Shown piece after piece: positions 26,192 to 37,692 of a stretch of DNA of 64,000 nucleotides. Source of the DNA: Cucumis sativus (lineage: Eukaryota; Streptophyta; Magnoliopsida; Cucurbitales; Cucurbitaceae); the NCBI RefSeq assembly GCF_000004075.3, contig NC_026660.2:19797837-19861836 (forward strand). Reading direction: 5' to 3'. The position numbers and the translations under genes were made by a program. The first letter of the stretch is position 1, and every line of letters begins with the position of its first letter. The notes beneath the pieces were generated by a model. That model was not told where the DNA came from. It saw only the letters and a program-made list of their open reading frames with translations, and ran no database searches.

Positions 26192-28781
26192 CACTACAAG
26201 AAAAGAGGGCCTTCTCGACGCACAAAATCGTCGGAATATATATAAAAAGCGTCAGAAAAGTCTTGCTTATGTATCAGGACACGTGTCGGGAGAGAAGTAT
26301 GTTGGGAGTTCCTAGACATCTCTCGACGTTGTATGAATGTCGAAGATGCTGTCAATACAGCGTCAAGAGTTCCTCTATTTATTTATTTTTAAATACCTTC
26401 AATTATTCAATAGAGGGCATATACATCCACCCTTAGACTTGTATACAAATAGTATTAAACCGCCTTCAACATTACATTTCTAAAACAAATAAATTAAATG
26501 AGATGACTATAATATCCTATAACCATCTATATATCTAAGTAAGCAAACATGTATCTTTCGTATTGTATAAAAATTCTATGTCTCTAAGAGATCTTTAATC
26601 ATAACAAACACAACAGTTTGCAAATACAAACTATACATTCAAGTTTTTCTCATTTGATAAGGAAACAAAGGAGCAAATACAACTAAAAGATCTTTCATTA
26701 TTAAAATCAAGTTCACACCAATAATTGAGGGCAAAAGAATTACCTTATCAGGATCTTGTAATTCCTTGATGTCGTATGGATCAATCTCACTTGAATCCTC
26801 TTGACATGCAATTCAACACATAAAGTACAAAATTTAAGAAACTTTCGATCTAAACTTGGAAGAAAAATTTCAAGGTAAAACTTACTTTAAAACAACCTAA
26901 AGACAAGACTTTAAATATAGTGTCCTCATACAAATTCTAATGCGTCGTAGTAAAATTGTACGTACTTAAATATCATAAGAAAAAGAATGAAATAATCAAA
27001 TTAGTTTCATTAATTTTTCATCACAATTAAAATTAATTTAATTTTTTAATTAAAAAAATCTAACGAGTGAAACATATTGAAATTTATGGATAAATTAAAA
27101 ACCAAGCTAAACTTAACATCTTAAAATTTAAAAATCAAATTAGAAACTAAATCCAAAACCTAATAACTAAAAATTTAACCCTAAGTTTTATAATTTTAAA
27201 TTTTATAAAATTATAAAACTTATGAAAATTAATAATCGAGATGAAAACTATATTCTAGATTGAGACTATTGTTCTTTTTTTTTTTTTGTAATTTGAACAA
27301 TGGTTTGACAAAAAAGATGCATGTCACTCTATTAATCCACCAAATCAACCAGGTAGGTAAAACAAATACTCAAAATTCAATCACTTCACACACAATAGAA
27401 ACACTATATAAAACCCACAAAAGAATATCATTATTAATCAAAATCTAAAAGGAAAAACAAAAAATAAATCATATTTCACTAGATCAAAGACCTATCCTAA
27501 GCCACCATCTTGTAATTAGATGAAAACATTGTTCGTTAATGTATAACATTTTTCATAAAATGCTTGTGCTTCAACCCATATGCATTCAAACATCAAGCAT
27601 ATTCAAGCATTCAAACAATCTGAGTGTATCCGATATATTGTAGCAAAATTAATCTCATCAATATCAATTAGTACGTAATTTCAAATCAAATCAAGTATCT
27701 ATGACCTAGCTACAATAGAACATGGACGTAACCACAAATGGGTATCGCCACATGCACCTAATTATTTATGTTCTTGTATTGTTACTACATGTAGAAGAAA
27801 AAAGTTACAAAAACTAATAACTTATCAAGTACTTCAACTAACTAGTAGACTTAGTAGCAAGTTGAACGACAAATATCGATACAACAACATCCCACAACAA
27901 TAACAACATTCCACAACATTTATCCATAAACTAACTCTAATTCAACAACTCCTACAAAATCAAATATAAATCCAATTCAACCACAAACTAACTATAAAGT
28001 ATAAAAGCAACATTTTTCAACGATAAACCTTAACTAAAATGTACACAATAATATTCATCCACATACAAATTATTTAGGGCAACGTCTATAATCCACAATA
28101 TAACCCCCCTCCCCCATTCAATGTAACTCTCCTCGAATTCGTATAATTGCTAAATTCAAATTGAAAATTTGAAATCCAAACTAATTAACTTCAATTTTAA
28201 ATCCTAACAACACTTCAAATTCAAATTCAATACTAAAACCTAAAACTAATTTGAAATCTAAATACTAAAACTAATTAACTAAAACAAAACAATAACTAAA
28301 CTAAACCACTTACTAGAATAAAAAGTGACAACTCAAGTGGTGACGTGGATTTCTCGCGACGTGGATTTCTCTTTTCTCGGTCTCTCTCTCAACTCTATTC
28401 GGCCTTCTCCTTTTCAGTTATGTGAATTATAGAACTAAAGTGGATTTTTATAAGAGAATTTCCAACGCACATCGAAGACGTCGGGAGACACCCAATATTC
28501 CCGACGTCATAAGTAAAAAGTCGGGAATAGTTTTCACCTCTCTCGACGTTTTACTTACGGTGTTGGGAATGACTAAGCTTTCCCTGACTCCGTGCAAAGA
28601 GACATCGGGAAAAATGCGAAATTAATTATTTATTTATCTTCTCACAACGTTTTGAACCACGACATCAGAAGTACTTGTCTCATCTGACATGGACTTTTAT
28701 GTATTGGGGATGGGCTTTTGTTCCGATGTTGCTTTGCCGATGCCTTTTTCTGCGTCGAGAGAGTCCCAATTTCTTATGGTG
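26192..28781. mobile_element. non-autonomous CACTA (En/Spm-type) transposon
   Basis: The left end begins CACTACAAGAAAAG, the signature of plant CACTA elements. The reverse complement of the right end begins CACCATAAGAAA, and about 18-20 bp in, both ends carry TCTCGACGCA followed by A-rich sequence. The trinucleotide ATT flanks both sides (26189-26191 and 28782-28784), the 3-bp target duplication expected of this superfamily. Subterminal motifs of the CGACGT / TCGGGA type recur near both ends (26213-26370 and 28340-28760). The 2590-bp interior has no transposase-like frame, so mobility would depend on an enzyme from elsewhere. The right terminus is partly degraded, suggesting an old insertion. 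Confidence 0.85.
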
Positions 28782-28784
28782 ATT

Positions 28785-31700
28785 ATTGAAGTTTGGTGGA
28801 TTAGGGTTAGGCCAATCCTAGTCCAATCCCTACAAATACAATACCCCATAGGATGGGAGTCCATACCATGAAAGTAAAATTCACCAAAAGACAACCACAC
28901 ACCACGACCTAAAACCTTCCTAACCCTATACATTTATATCTCATATTTTATAAGATTAGTGTTGAGCCATAACAAAAAGTTGTCTATTCATGTAAAATTT
29001 TGAGCTTATAATAAATTTTATCTAATAGGTTTAGTAGATTCATGAATTTTAAAAGTATTGAATAGGTCAAAGGCGAAGTTAGGGACGATATGTTTGAACT
29101 ATTCAACATACATAAAGGTGTTCACAGAGTAATCTAATAGTTTACCTCCTTTTATAATATTTGATTTTCCACTTGGATTTTTTAGGGTTGTGTTCATTTT
29201 CTTGATTTAGGAAACATTTGAATATTTTTTAACCAAATAATTTACAACAAAACTTTTTCTTCTGTTTAATGGTTCTTTTTAGTTTCCAAAAACTTATTTT
29301 TGTTAATAGAATTGGATGAAATATTCAAACCTTTCTATAGGAAAGGTGAAAGTGATACCAAACATATATGTATATTGAGTAAACAAACCTAGATTCTAAA
29401 AGTAGATAGCAAAAAATGAAAGCATTGTTTGGTAACCATTTAATTCCCACATTGTGACAATTCGTTTTCAGTATTTTTGAATTTATGATTGTTTTAATTT
29501 CTCTCCATTTCCTTACTATAGTGACATATTTAAAGATATATTTTAAAAATTAAATTTTTAAATATAAAAAGCTAAATAGTTACCAAAAAGATGTTTTACT
29601 TTTAAAAAACTTGCTCGGTTCTCTCTCAATTTCGTACCATAATTTTCATAGCTAAAATAGTTTATTCTTAACCAAATTCTAAAAACTAAAAAATAGTAGA
29701 AATAGAATTTTAAAAACTATCCATTCTAGTTTTCAATACTTAACTTGATTTTTGAAAACTTTTACGTAGAAAGTAGATAATAAAAAAACCAATAAAATTA
29801 AATCATTACAAAACTTCAATTCACAAACGAACACTTTTATAAATGTTTCAAAACTATAGAAAGTTTGGAAGAATAATTTTTTTTGCAAAATAATGTTACA
29901 CTGACTTCCATCTAACAACATGACCATCCAAATTCTAAAAGCTTTTAATTGTGTGTGTGAAATTTTAAAAATTTTCTTAGAATCTGAACTCGAAAAAGAA
30001 TATTTGAAATAAAATGTTAAAATGAGATATGTTTATAAAAAGAAATATTGTTAGTGATGAATGAAGTATTGAATTTAATTTATGGAGAAGTAAAAAAAAT
30101 GTTGGAAATTGAACCAAAGCAATAGTGAATAAATAATAATGAAAAAGAAAACCAAAAAATCCGCCTGAATTTCATAAACATATTTATTTATTTCACAAAC
30201 TTCAAAGGAATCCACATGGCTTTCATTAAGTCCTCCACCTCATCATCATCGCCGCACCAAACTCAACAAACTCAACTTTTTCAGTTTCCCCATAAATTTT
30301 CAAAAACAGAAATAAAATTAGCCAAGTCTTCGTTCATTTTAGCTTTCAAAATATTATATATTGAATTGATTTTCAAATTTACCTACTTAACTTTCAAAAT
30401 ATTATAACAATTGATTTTCATTAAATGCAAAACTTTGCTTTAAAGAAAAAATTATGGAAAATATTTTTAAATATAACAAAAACTTAAAAGTTACTATTAG
30501 CAATATTTATTAATTATATAAAAGCCTTTTTAAATATAACAAAATATTAAAATATTTATCGCTCTTTATTAAAATAAAAAAGTCATAAAAATATTGTTGG
30601 TTTGCACTTCTTTTCATCTATCTAAATTTCTCTTCTCCTTTCCATCTTCCTTTTCTATTCTTCTAGTTCAAGATTCTGTATATCTTGAAAAAAAAATAGT
30701 TTAAATTTGATATGTATCAAAGATAAAGAATCTTTTTAAAAAAAATTGTTTAGATTTGGGAAGGAGCATGTTGTGTACCTTGAAGCCAAATTTAAACAAT
30801 CTACCAACAAATTTTAAAAAACATCTAAACGATCAAATCTATATTTGTAGTAAAGAAACAAATCTTTAAAAAACATGTAAACAATTAAATTTACTTGTAG
30901 CCTTCTAAATAATTTTGATACAACATCGTGTACCAAATATATTAAGCGTCTGAGTATCGGTACAAGATCTGGTGTGTCAAATTAATCGTGTGTTGATGGA
31001 GTATTTTTTATATTTTTCATTGCAAAGATGGGGACTTTTTCCCTTTAAAAACTATTTTAGCTAAAAAATATATTTTACTATTCTTTGAAAATCCTAACTA
31101 ATTATAATATTTTTAGTTATTTTTAATTAAAATTTTTGAAACATATCAACCAAATTGAAACAAAATTCAAATCTAAATCTCTTACCGTATAAAAAATTAA
31201 TTGAGAACGAACTCAAAATTAAATTGAAAACGAACTCAAAATTGGAGGAGTTAAATAGAAGCTAAATTAATAAGGACAAAAAGGGCACTTTTTTAGAAAA
31301 AACGAAATTTAAGTTTTGGAATTTTGACTTCAGTTTTTGTAGTATATAACCAAGAAATAAAGAAGTATCTATAAATAAGATTTTGAAAAATGAAGATAAA
31401 ATAGTTGATCAAAATGAGCCTTAATTAATTATTCATAATGTTTAATTGCGTCCAAATAAGCAACTAATATTTAGAGTTCTACCCTCACAAAATACTTTAA
31501 ATAATCGTAGATTACGTCTAACTGTTAATTAATAACTAATTCATTAAACTATATTTGATGAATATCATATAACCCATGTTGTTTCTAATACAAAATTTTG
31601 CAATACCCAAGAAAATTGGTCAATAATAAAGATGACAGTTTAGTGATCGTATTTCAAAAAGAAATTATCATAATTAATGTTTCAACTATTTGTGTATCTA

Positions 31701-32200
31701 AGAAACTCCACTAGTTAATTTAATTAACACTTAGGTAACACATCGATTGGATTAAGGGAAGGGTTATATCTAATATCAATACAAAGCCATCATTCTTTAA
31801 ATATAAAAAGATCCCATAGAATATTATAGAAAAGAAATTTGGATCTAATACAACGTGACCGTGACCTAGAAATGATTTGTTAATCCAAATTTTCGTTCTA
31901 AGGAACTTTTCTAAAGTTGAATTGAATCGTTTATGAAAATTCAATGTGTATTCGTTCTAGATCTCTATTAGGACATTCTTAGATGAAGAATCAAATGTAG
32001 AAATGGAGATTTATTAGAAAAATTTTCAACTTTACATATAATGTCTAAACACTAGAGATGATCTTGAAGTAGTTCCCATTATATCTATCAAAAACTAATA
32101 GTGAAAAGTACGCAAGTGAAGTAAGTAAACACAGACAAAAATAATCCATGGAGAAAAACTTATAAACCCTAACCCTAATTAAAAAAATGTAGTAAAGAGA
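28785..32200. other. intergenic, no gene seen
   Basis: About 3.4 kb of A+T-rich DNA with no recognisable coding region. A small direct repeat containing CTTTCAAAATATTATA occurs near 30345 and 30390. Short frames, including a Ser/Gln-rich one at 30216-30407, lack similarity and are treated as chance. Confidence 0.6.
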
Positions 32201-32226
32201 AAGAAGAAGAAGAAGTTGGAGATGGA

Positions 32227-32718
32227 TCACCTAGCATGGGAAGCCAGAGGCACAAGTTCAGAGAGAGGAGTAGCAAGAGGGGTTGGAGCTGGGGAATTTC
32301 GACACAAAGGACAAGTAGCACTCATACGAAGCCATTGATCGACGCAATCAGAGTGAAAACAATGTCGACAATCGGGGATGCATCGAACGGAATCGTGGGG
32401 CTTGTAATCAGAGAGGCAAATGGAGCAAGGGCCATTGTTAGGGGGAGGAAGACGACGACTCTCTCCGAGGACCAATTTAGGGTAGGATTCGATGATGGAG
32501 CCGTGTAATCCAACCATGAGAACCACGACATTGTCGACGGGGGTTGGGGGAGAGGGAAGGGAAGCGGAGGGACGAGTAGTGGCAGATTTAACGCGAATGC
32601 AGGCGTAGGAGATGAGCATGACGGTGGAGATGAAGACGAGGATGCTGACGGCAATGGCAATGCCGTAGCCGAGACCGAGACCGGTGGCGGGGGAGGAAGG
32701 AGGGTGGGCGGAGGACAT
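32227..32718 (-). CDS. ATL-type RING-H2 finger E3 ubiquitin ligase
   Basis: This intronless frame of 163 residues has the ATL layout. A hydrophobic membrane segment lies at about 17-41, then a linker with a GLxxxxIxxYP block (GLHGSIIESYPKL, 70-82; the family's GLD motif with His for Asp). A RING-H2 finger follows, with C98, C101, C117, H119, H122, C125, C136 and C139 as the zinc ligands and WL before the last pair. ATL proteins are membrane-anchored E3 ligases that pass ubiquitin from an E2 to target proteins, often in defence or stress signalling. Most ATL genes lack introns, as here. The target and the exact family member cannot be told. The start chosen is the first Met before the membrane segment. 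Confidence 0.92.
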   Translation of the reverse strand: MSSAHPPSSPATGLGLGYGIAIAVSILVFISTVMLISYACIRVKSATTRPSASLPSPPTPVDNVVVLMVGLHGSIIESYPKLVLGESRRLPPPNNGPCSICLSDYKPHDSVRCIPDCRHCFHSDCVDQWLRMSATCPLCRNSPAPTPLATPLSELVPLASHAR

Positions 32719-33499
32719 AAGAGAGAGGTTTGAAAAGGGAGGAAGGAGGGGAGCGGGGAATTTGGTGGGAATGGTGGGGCGAAGGGGACACCCTTTGTTA
32801 AGCTGCGCCGAGCTCCGCGGGAAATAATATTAATTGAAAATTCAATTCATTAATAAATAAAGCGCTTTTGACTTTTCACTTTCTGAGTTTGTGTAACGAA
32901 TTATATATATATATAATTTCATTTTTGCTATTGAAATAACTTAGTTCAACTAACTACTCTTTGATTCAGAATTTAATCTTATAACAGTTATAATTAATAT
33001 GTTTCACTCCCTATAAATAATGTTGTTGAACTTTAGAATTTTATAAATAAATTATAACAATTATAATTAATATATATATAGGGAAAAAAATATCATTTTG
33101 ATTTCTTAGTTTTAAAAAATATGTACATTTAGTCCATGTTGTCCAAAATTGGTCGTTTTAGTATTTAGTTTACAAGAATGGGTTTAAAAGGTATCTTTAA
33201 GAAAGTGAAACTAGGGAGTAGTGAAGAAAAAAGAATCTACAAACTAATTTGACACGAATTTCGACTCTCAAAGATGCCAATGTATTGATTGAATATGAAA
33301 CAAAAATCAATGAAGCTTGAAAAAACATGATATTCCCAATGGTAAGCTCTAGGTAATCGAAGAAAAATGCAAGGAAAATGAAATAATCATAACCATAAAA
33401 ATAACAATGAAAAGATCAACAAATTACAAAACTTTCTGTTTCTTGCAAGAGACAATTTACAGATGAACCTCGTTTTCTTACTTATTGGCAAGCCATTTT

Positions 33500-35995
33500 C
33501 TATCTTCTTTTCTTCTTTAACAGTGATGCTGAACGCAAGAACAATCGATCGACCTCGTCAAATTCCGGTGAATTCACATCATTCTCCAATATTTTAGCTT
33601 GCTTAGAGTCCATGGATATCTGTCTAAGTTGATCAGAAAGGTCTTCGATTTCGTCTTCAGTTTCTGCTGCAAAATTTTCAAACTCTTTCAAAAATAGAGG
33701 CTTTTCCATCTTCTCATCGGCTTCTGAATCGATGTCGGTCTCAAACATATCTGACAAGTCCTCTGAGTCTGAACTCATTCCTGTATCTATAGGAGAGGAA
33801 TCATCGGACCAGTCTTTGCTAACTGATCTCATGGCGTTGCTTGAGTCGTCCAAATTCTCCAAGTTGAGGCTTGAAATAGCCTTGGATTTATTTGTGTCAT
33901 CGACGGTTTCTTGCATATGTTCAACAGATTCACCATTGCTCTTGCAGTTCAGTTTAGCCTGAGATTGTAAAAACCTAAGCTCTTGTTCAAGTTTTGGAAT
34001 GTGCTTTCTCACTGCCCGAAGGCCGTCCCTATATTTAGATTTATCCAAAGCCTGCAGATCCAAAGGAAACAATAAAAAGGATGACGAGATGAAACAAATA
34101 TAAAGATTAAACAATTTACTTGCAAACATGACATAACAACACGTGATTGTTCAATCTCTTTGAAAAATTCGATGTTGAACCATCTTCCAACCCTCATTTT
34201 TAAAGGTATAATAGCAGATTAAGATAGAGATCGATACACATACGAACCTTCTTACGAGATAGAGAGACCCTTGGCGACATTATCTCTGTGGGTGGTTGTG
34301 AATAGTTCTTCCCCCTATACATGATTATGGTATCCTCTTCATGAATATCAAGTACCAACCCTCCAGTCAATCTTGCTAGCTCGGCAGCAATCTCTTTGAC
34401 CTCTTCCGGTGAAAACGTCTTTACCACCACCTTCACAGTTTGATGCTTCTTCCAGTGGAGATGCATATTTAGAATTACACCCTGGTATATACCACGTCTT
34501 CCAACTGGCACATAATTCTTTCCTTTGATACCCATCTTCAGAAAGTAAAAGTGTTCCTCTGGTGTCAGTATCTCTGGATCATGGGTTGTATCTGATGAAT
34601 CGGCAGGCTCAATCTTTTCCAGTGCTTCAACGAGCCTTTTCTCTTTCTTACGTGCCTATTATAGTGAAGGTGAAAATTAGTAAAAATAAACGGTTTTCAA
34701 AAACTTTCTTGCTTAAAATTATCAAGTAAATGAAGGACTACAAGAGATAGGCAATGAAGGTTTGGAGTAAATTGGAGTGCAGTTGAGAGGAACATTAAAA
34801 TGTACCAAGTTTTGAACCTCCTGTAACAATTAATATCACACAAACCAAAAAGTTGTAGAATAGTCTATTCCCATTTTTCACATTCTAGGATAACTTAGAA
34901 ACAGTGCTATCTCATCTTTTTCAAGAAGATTAACTCAACATAACTCAAGTAGTTAATATGTATATCTTCGACCAAGGTATCAAAAACTCTACTTCTTCAC
35001 CTGACATGTCATCTAACTCCGACAACAGTGTTATTCATGAAATTCAGTATAATCGACCTCTATAATTTCATCATCTTCTCCTCATAGAGAATTTCCTAGC
35101 TAACGAGTAATTTTTCATAGAACATCCAAAGCATCATCATATTCGGCAACGAGAGACTTCCAAAACGAGCGTCACTTCCCTTGCTCAAGTTCATGAAATT
35201 CAATCGTTTTAATGGCCATATTGACAACTTAGCAAAAAGATCCATATTCCAAGCTGAATTCATATCCCCAACACAACGAAATCCACAAACTAAAACCCTC
35301 TAAAATCTATGGTCGGCATTTACTGGAATTATTTATTTACTCTCTAATATTTCTAATTAAAATTGCATTATAGTTTCACTTAAACATTTTAACAAACACC
35401 TTCAAGACGTAAAGCCAAGCACTAATCAAAAGACAGCAACTCAAAGAAATACCTTATTCATTTTGAACAGAATTTTTTCCTCCGATGTCATTCTCTCATA
35501 TTCTTTCTTCTTCTTCCACCTGAACAACTTAAGCCACCTCACGACAGCTCTTTTACCCTTCAACTTTTTCCTCGTCTTCTTCTCCTTCTTCTCCTCCTCC
35601 TCAATTCCACTTCCATCTGTAAAACCAATAGCAGATTTCCCCTCACTTTTCTCTAAAGGCTCAACAGATTTAGTTGAATGAATCCAACGGTACCCCACAA
35701 CAGACGTAAGCCCATAGACGCCATTAAATGAAGAGTTCCATTTCTCGAGGAACATGACATGCTTTGACACAGAACCCATATTTCGGAAGAATGAAGGGGA
35801 AGGTTTGGGATCGGAACCAGGGTTACTGAGTGGGGTCTTCTCTGATCCATAGTTGAAAGTTCTAGTGTTCTTCAGAATGCAGCAATTTTGTGAACAACAC
35901 AACAAAAACTCGAAGATTTTGTTGGGACAATGAGAAAGAGGAGAGATTGATGTGCGATATTTAAAAACGTTATTAAACCCTAGAGGCACAATCAT
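33500..35995 (-). CDS. single-CRM-domain organellar RNA-binding protein (At3g25440-like)
   Basis: Three exons on the minus strand (35995-35453, 34655-34248, 34051-33500) join in frame to 1503 nt, 500 residues. The N terminus is basic and rich in Ser with an RWIHST stretch, consistent with an organelle transit peptide. A lysine-rich segment (about 140-175) leads into one CRM domain (about 210-305) with the GRRG loop at 233-236 and NMHLHWKKH. A predicted coiled coil around ALDKSKYRDGLRAVRK and the following IPKLEQEL stretch comes next, then a long acidic Ser/Asp/Glu tail and a basic KKKRR end. CRM domains bind RNA and assist group II intron splicing or ribosome assembly in plastids and mitochondria. 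The best-remembered relative is the Arabidopsis protein At3g25440. Which organelle it enters is uncertain. Confidence 0.9.
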
Positions 35996-36149
35996 GCTAC
36001 GGAATCGAGGAAGAGAATCAGAATCGGAGAGGAAAAACTGTGTTAGAGAAATTTCGATACCGGAGCTCAGTCCACGGCCATTTTTTCCCTTTTCTTTTCT
36101 TTTCTTTTTCTCCGGCGTAACTATGCAACTTAAAAATAAATAAATAGAA

Positions 36150-37600
36150 TAAAAATGTAAACAGAAAATAAATATTTTTTATTTTATATCTTATCAACTT
36201 CTTCCATCTTCCAAAATAATCATTCTCATCAAATTACAATTTTCTAAACAAAAAATTTTCTATTATTCATAAACTACCTTTCAATGAATTATTTATTTCT
36301 TGTTTTGAATGTCCTCATTATGTATTTATTATTTCACTTTTTAAGACCTAATTGTTTGTTTATTTTTATAGTAAAAAAATTATTTATTTTAATCTTAATT
36401 TTAGAATATCAATAGTATAATAATTATAATACGAAATATAATAGTGGTTGATAAGAGTAATTTAACTCAATTTGTGTTTTTTTTTACTTTATTCGATATG
36501 TATTTTGAGTTGAATATGATTTTAAATTATTTTGTTTTATTTTTTTACATTAAATTTGTTTTGGTTTTACTTTGTCTCAGTTTTGTATATCAGTCTTTGA
36601 TATACTTATATTATATGTATTAGTTGATTAATATAATTACTATGTGATTTTTCATTTTATCAAATTTTATGTCGTTCATTAAAGTATTATTAAGTATATG
36701 AATGATATAACTCAGTGTGTCATTATCAAGTATATCAACAATATATTGTTAAAGCATATGAGTAAAGTGAATCATTATCAACTATATGAACCAAGTTTAC
36801 AAGTGTATATTAACAATATATCAAGTGTATAAGGACTTCAAGCATATCAAGTGCATTTAATCAATCAATTGTATAAGTGAATAATATTAAATGTATCTAC
36901 AGTGCATCATGTGTATTAAACATATATTAGTAATGTTTCAAGTGTCTATCAAAAGGTATCGGGTGTATTAAAAAGTATCAGATGCATCAAGTGTATCAAT
37001 CAAATATATTTGGTGTATCAAGGGGTATTAGGTGTATATAAGGTGTATCAAACGTATATTAATAACGAGGACATTTGTGACATTTTACCTCTTGACATTT
37101 GGGTTGGACTTCGTTTTTGTCATTTTCGCAAATAATAAATTGTATGTACTATGAACTTAGTTATTATAACTTAATTTGCCATTTTTGCAAATGTCCCTTT
37201 ATACTATTGGTTTCGTTTGATTTTCAATGCTTATTCCAACTGATACTTTAGGGCTTTCTCGAAATACAAATACAATGTAAGAAGACCAATTTAATACTAA
37301 TTCAATAGGTTTGGTTTTTCGGATTTTTTATGGCCCCTACACATCATAATCATAATCATAATCAATTAAATTAACTGAAAATGAACACCAAAGACCCAAA
37401 AACACACACACAAAGTGAAATCTTAGGAGAGTAAAAATTTCATGATTTCTTAAGATCAAACTAGAATCCCAAAACATAAAAACCCATGAGAATGCAATCT
37501 TAGTGAACATGAATTTCATAATTTATTGAACATAAATTATAATTTTTTTTTCCTTTACGTTACAAACCAAACAATAGAAACAATACAAATTGGTGCCGAA
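36150..37600. other. intergenic with degenerate short-repeat array
   Basis: This lies between the start of the CRM gene and the end of the subtilase gene. It has no coding region. Its middle holds the array of GTGTATCA-like words described separately. Confidence 0.65.
36690..37062. repeat. degenerate array of AGTGTATCAA-type words
   Basis: Words such as AAGTATATCAA, AAGTGTATAA, AAGTGTATCAA, GGTGTATCAA and GGTGTATTA recur about every 10-30 bp for roughly 370 bp, all in the same orientation. Spacing and sequence are irregular, so this is a decayed satellite-like or slippage array with no precise period. Confidence 0.7.
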
Positions 37601-37692
37601 ACAAAATGTTATACAACTATCACTCGTATTTCTTCTTTCTTATTTCTTGTGGGAGAGAGGAAGCATACATATATATAGATAATCCTATCAAA

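Noticed and set aside
34124-34197. Protein-like stretch (VGRWFNIEFFKEIEQSRVV) inside the second CRM-gene intron
   Set aside because: Its best splice boundaries give 73 nt, which would break the frame between exons that already join cleanly in phase 0.
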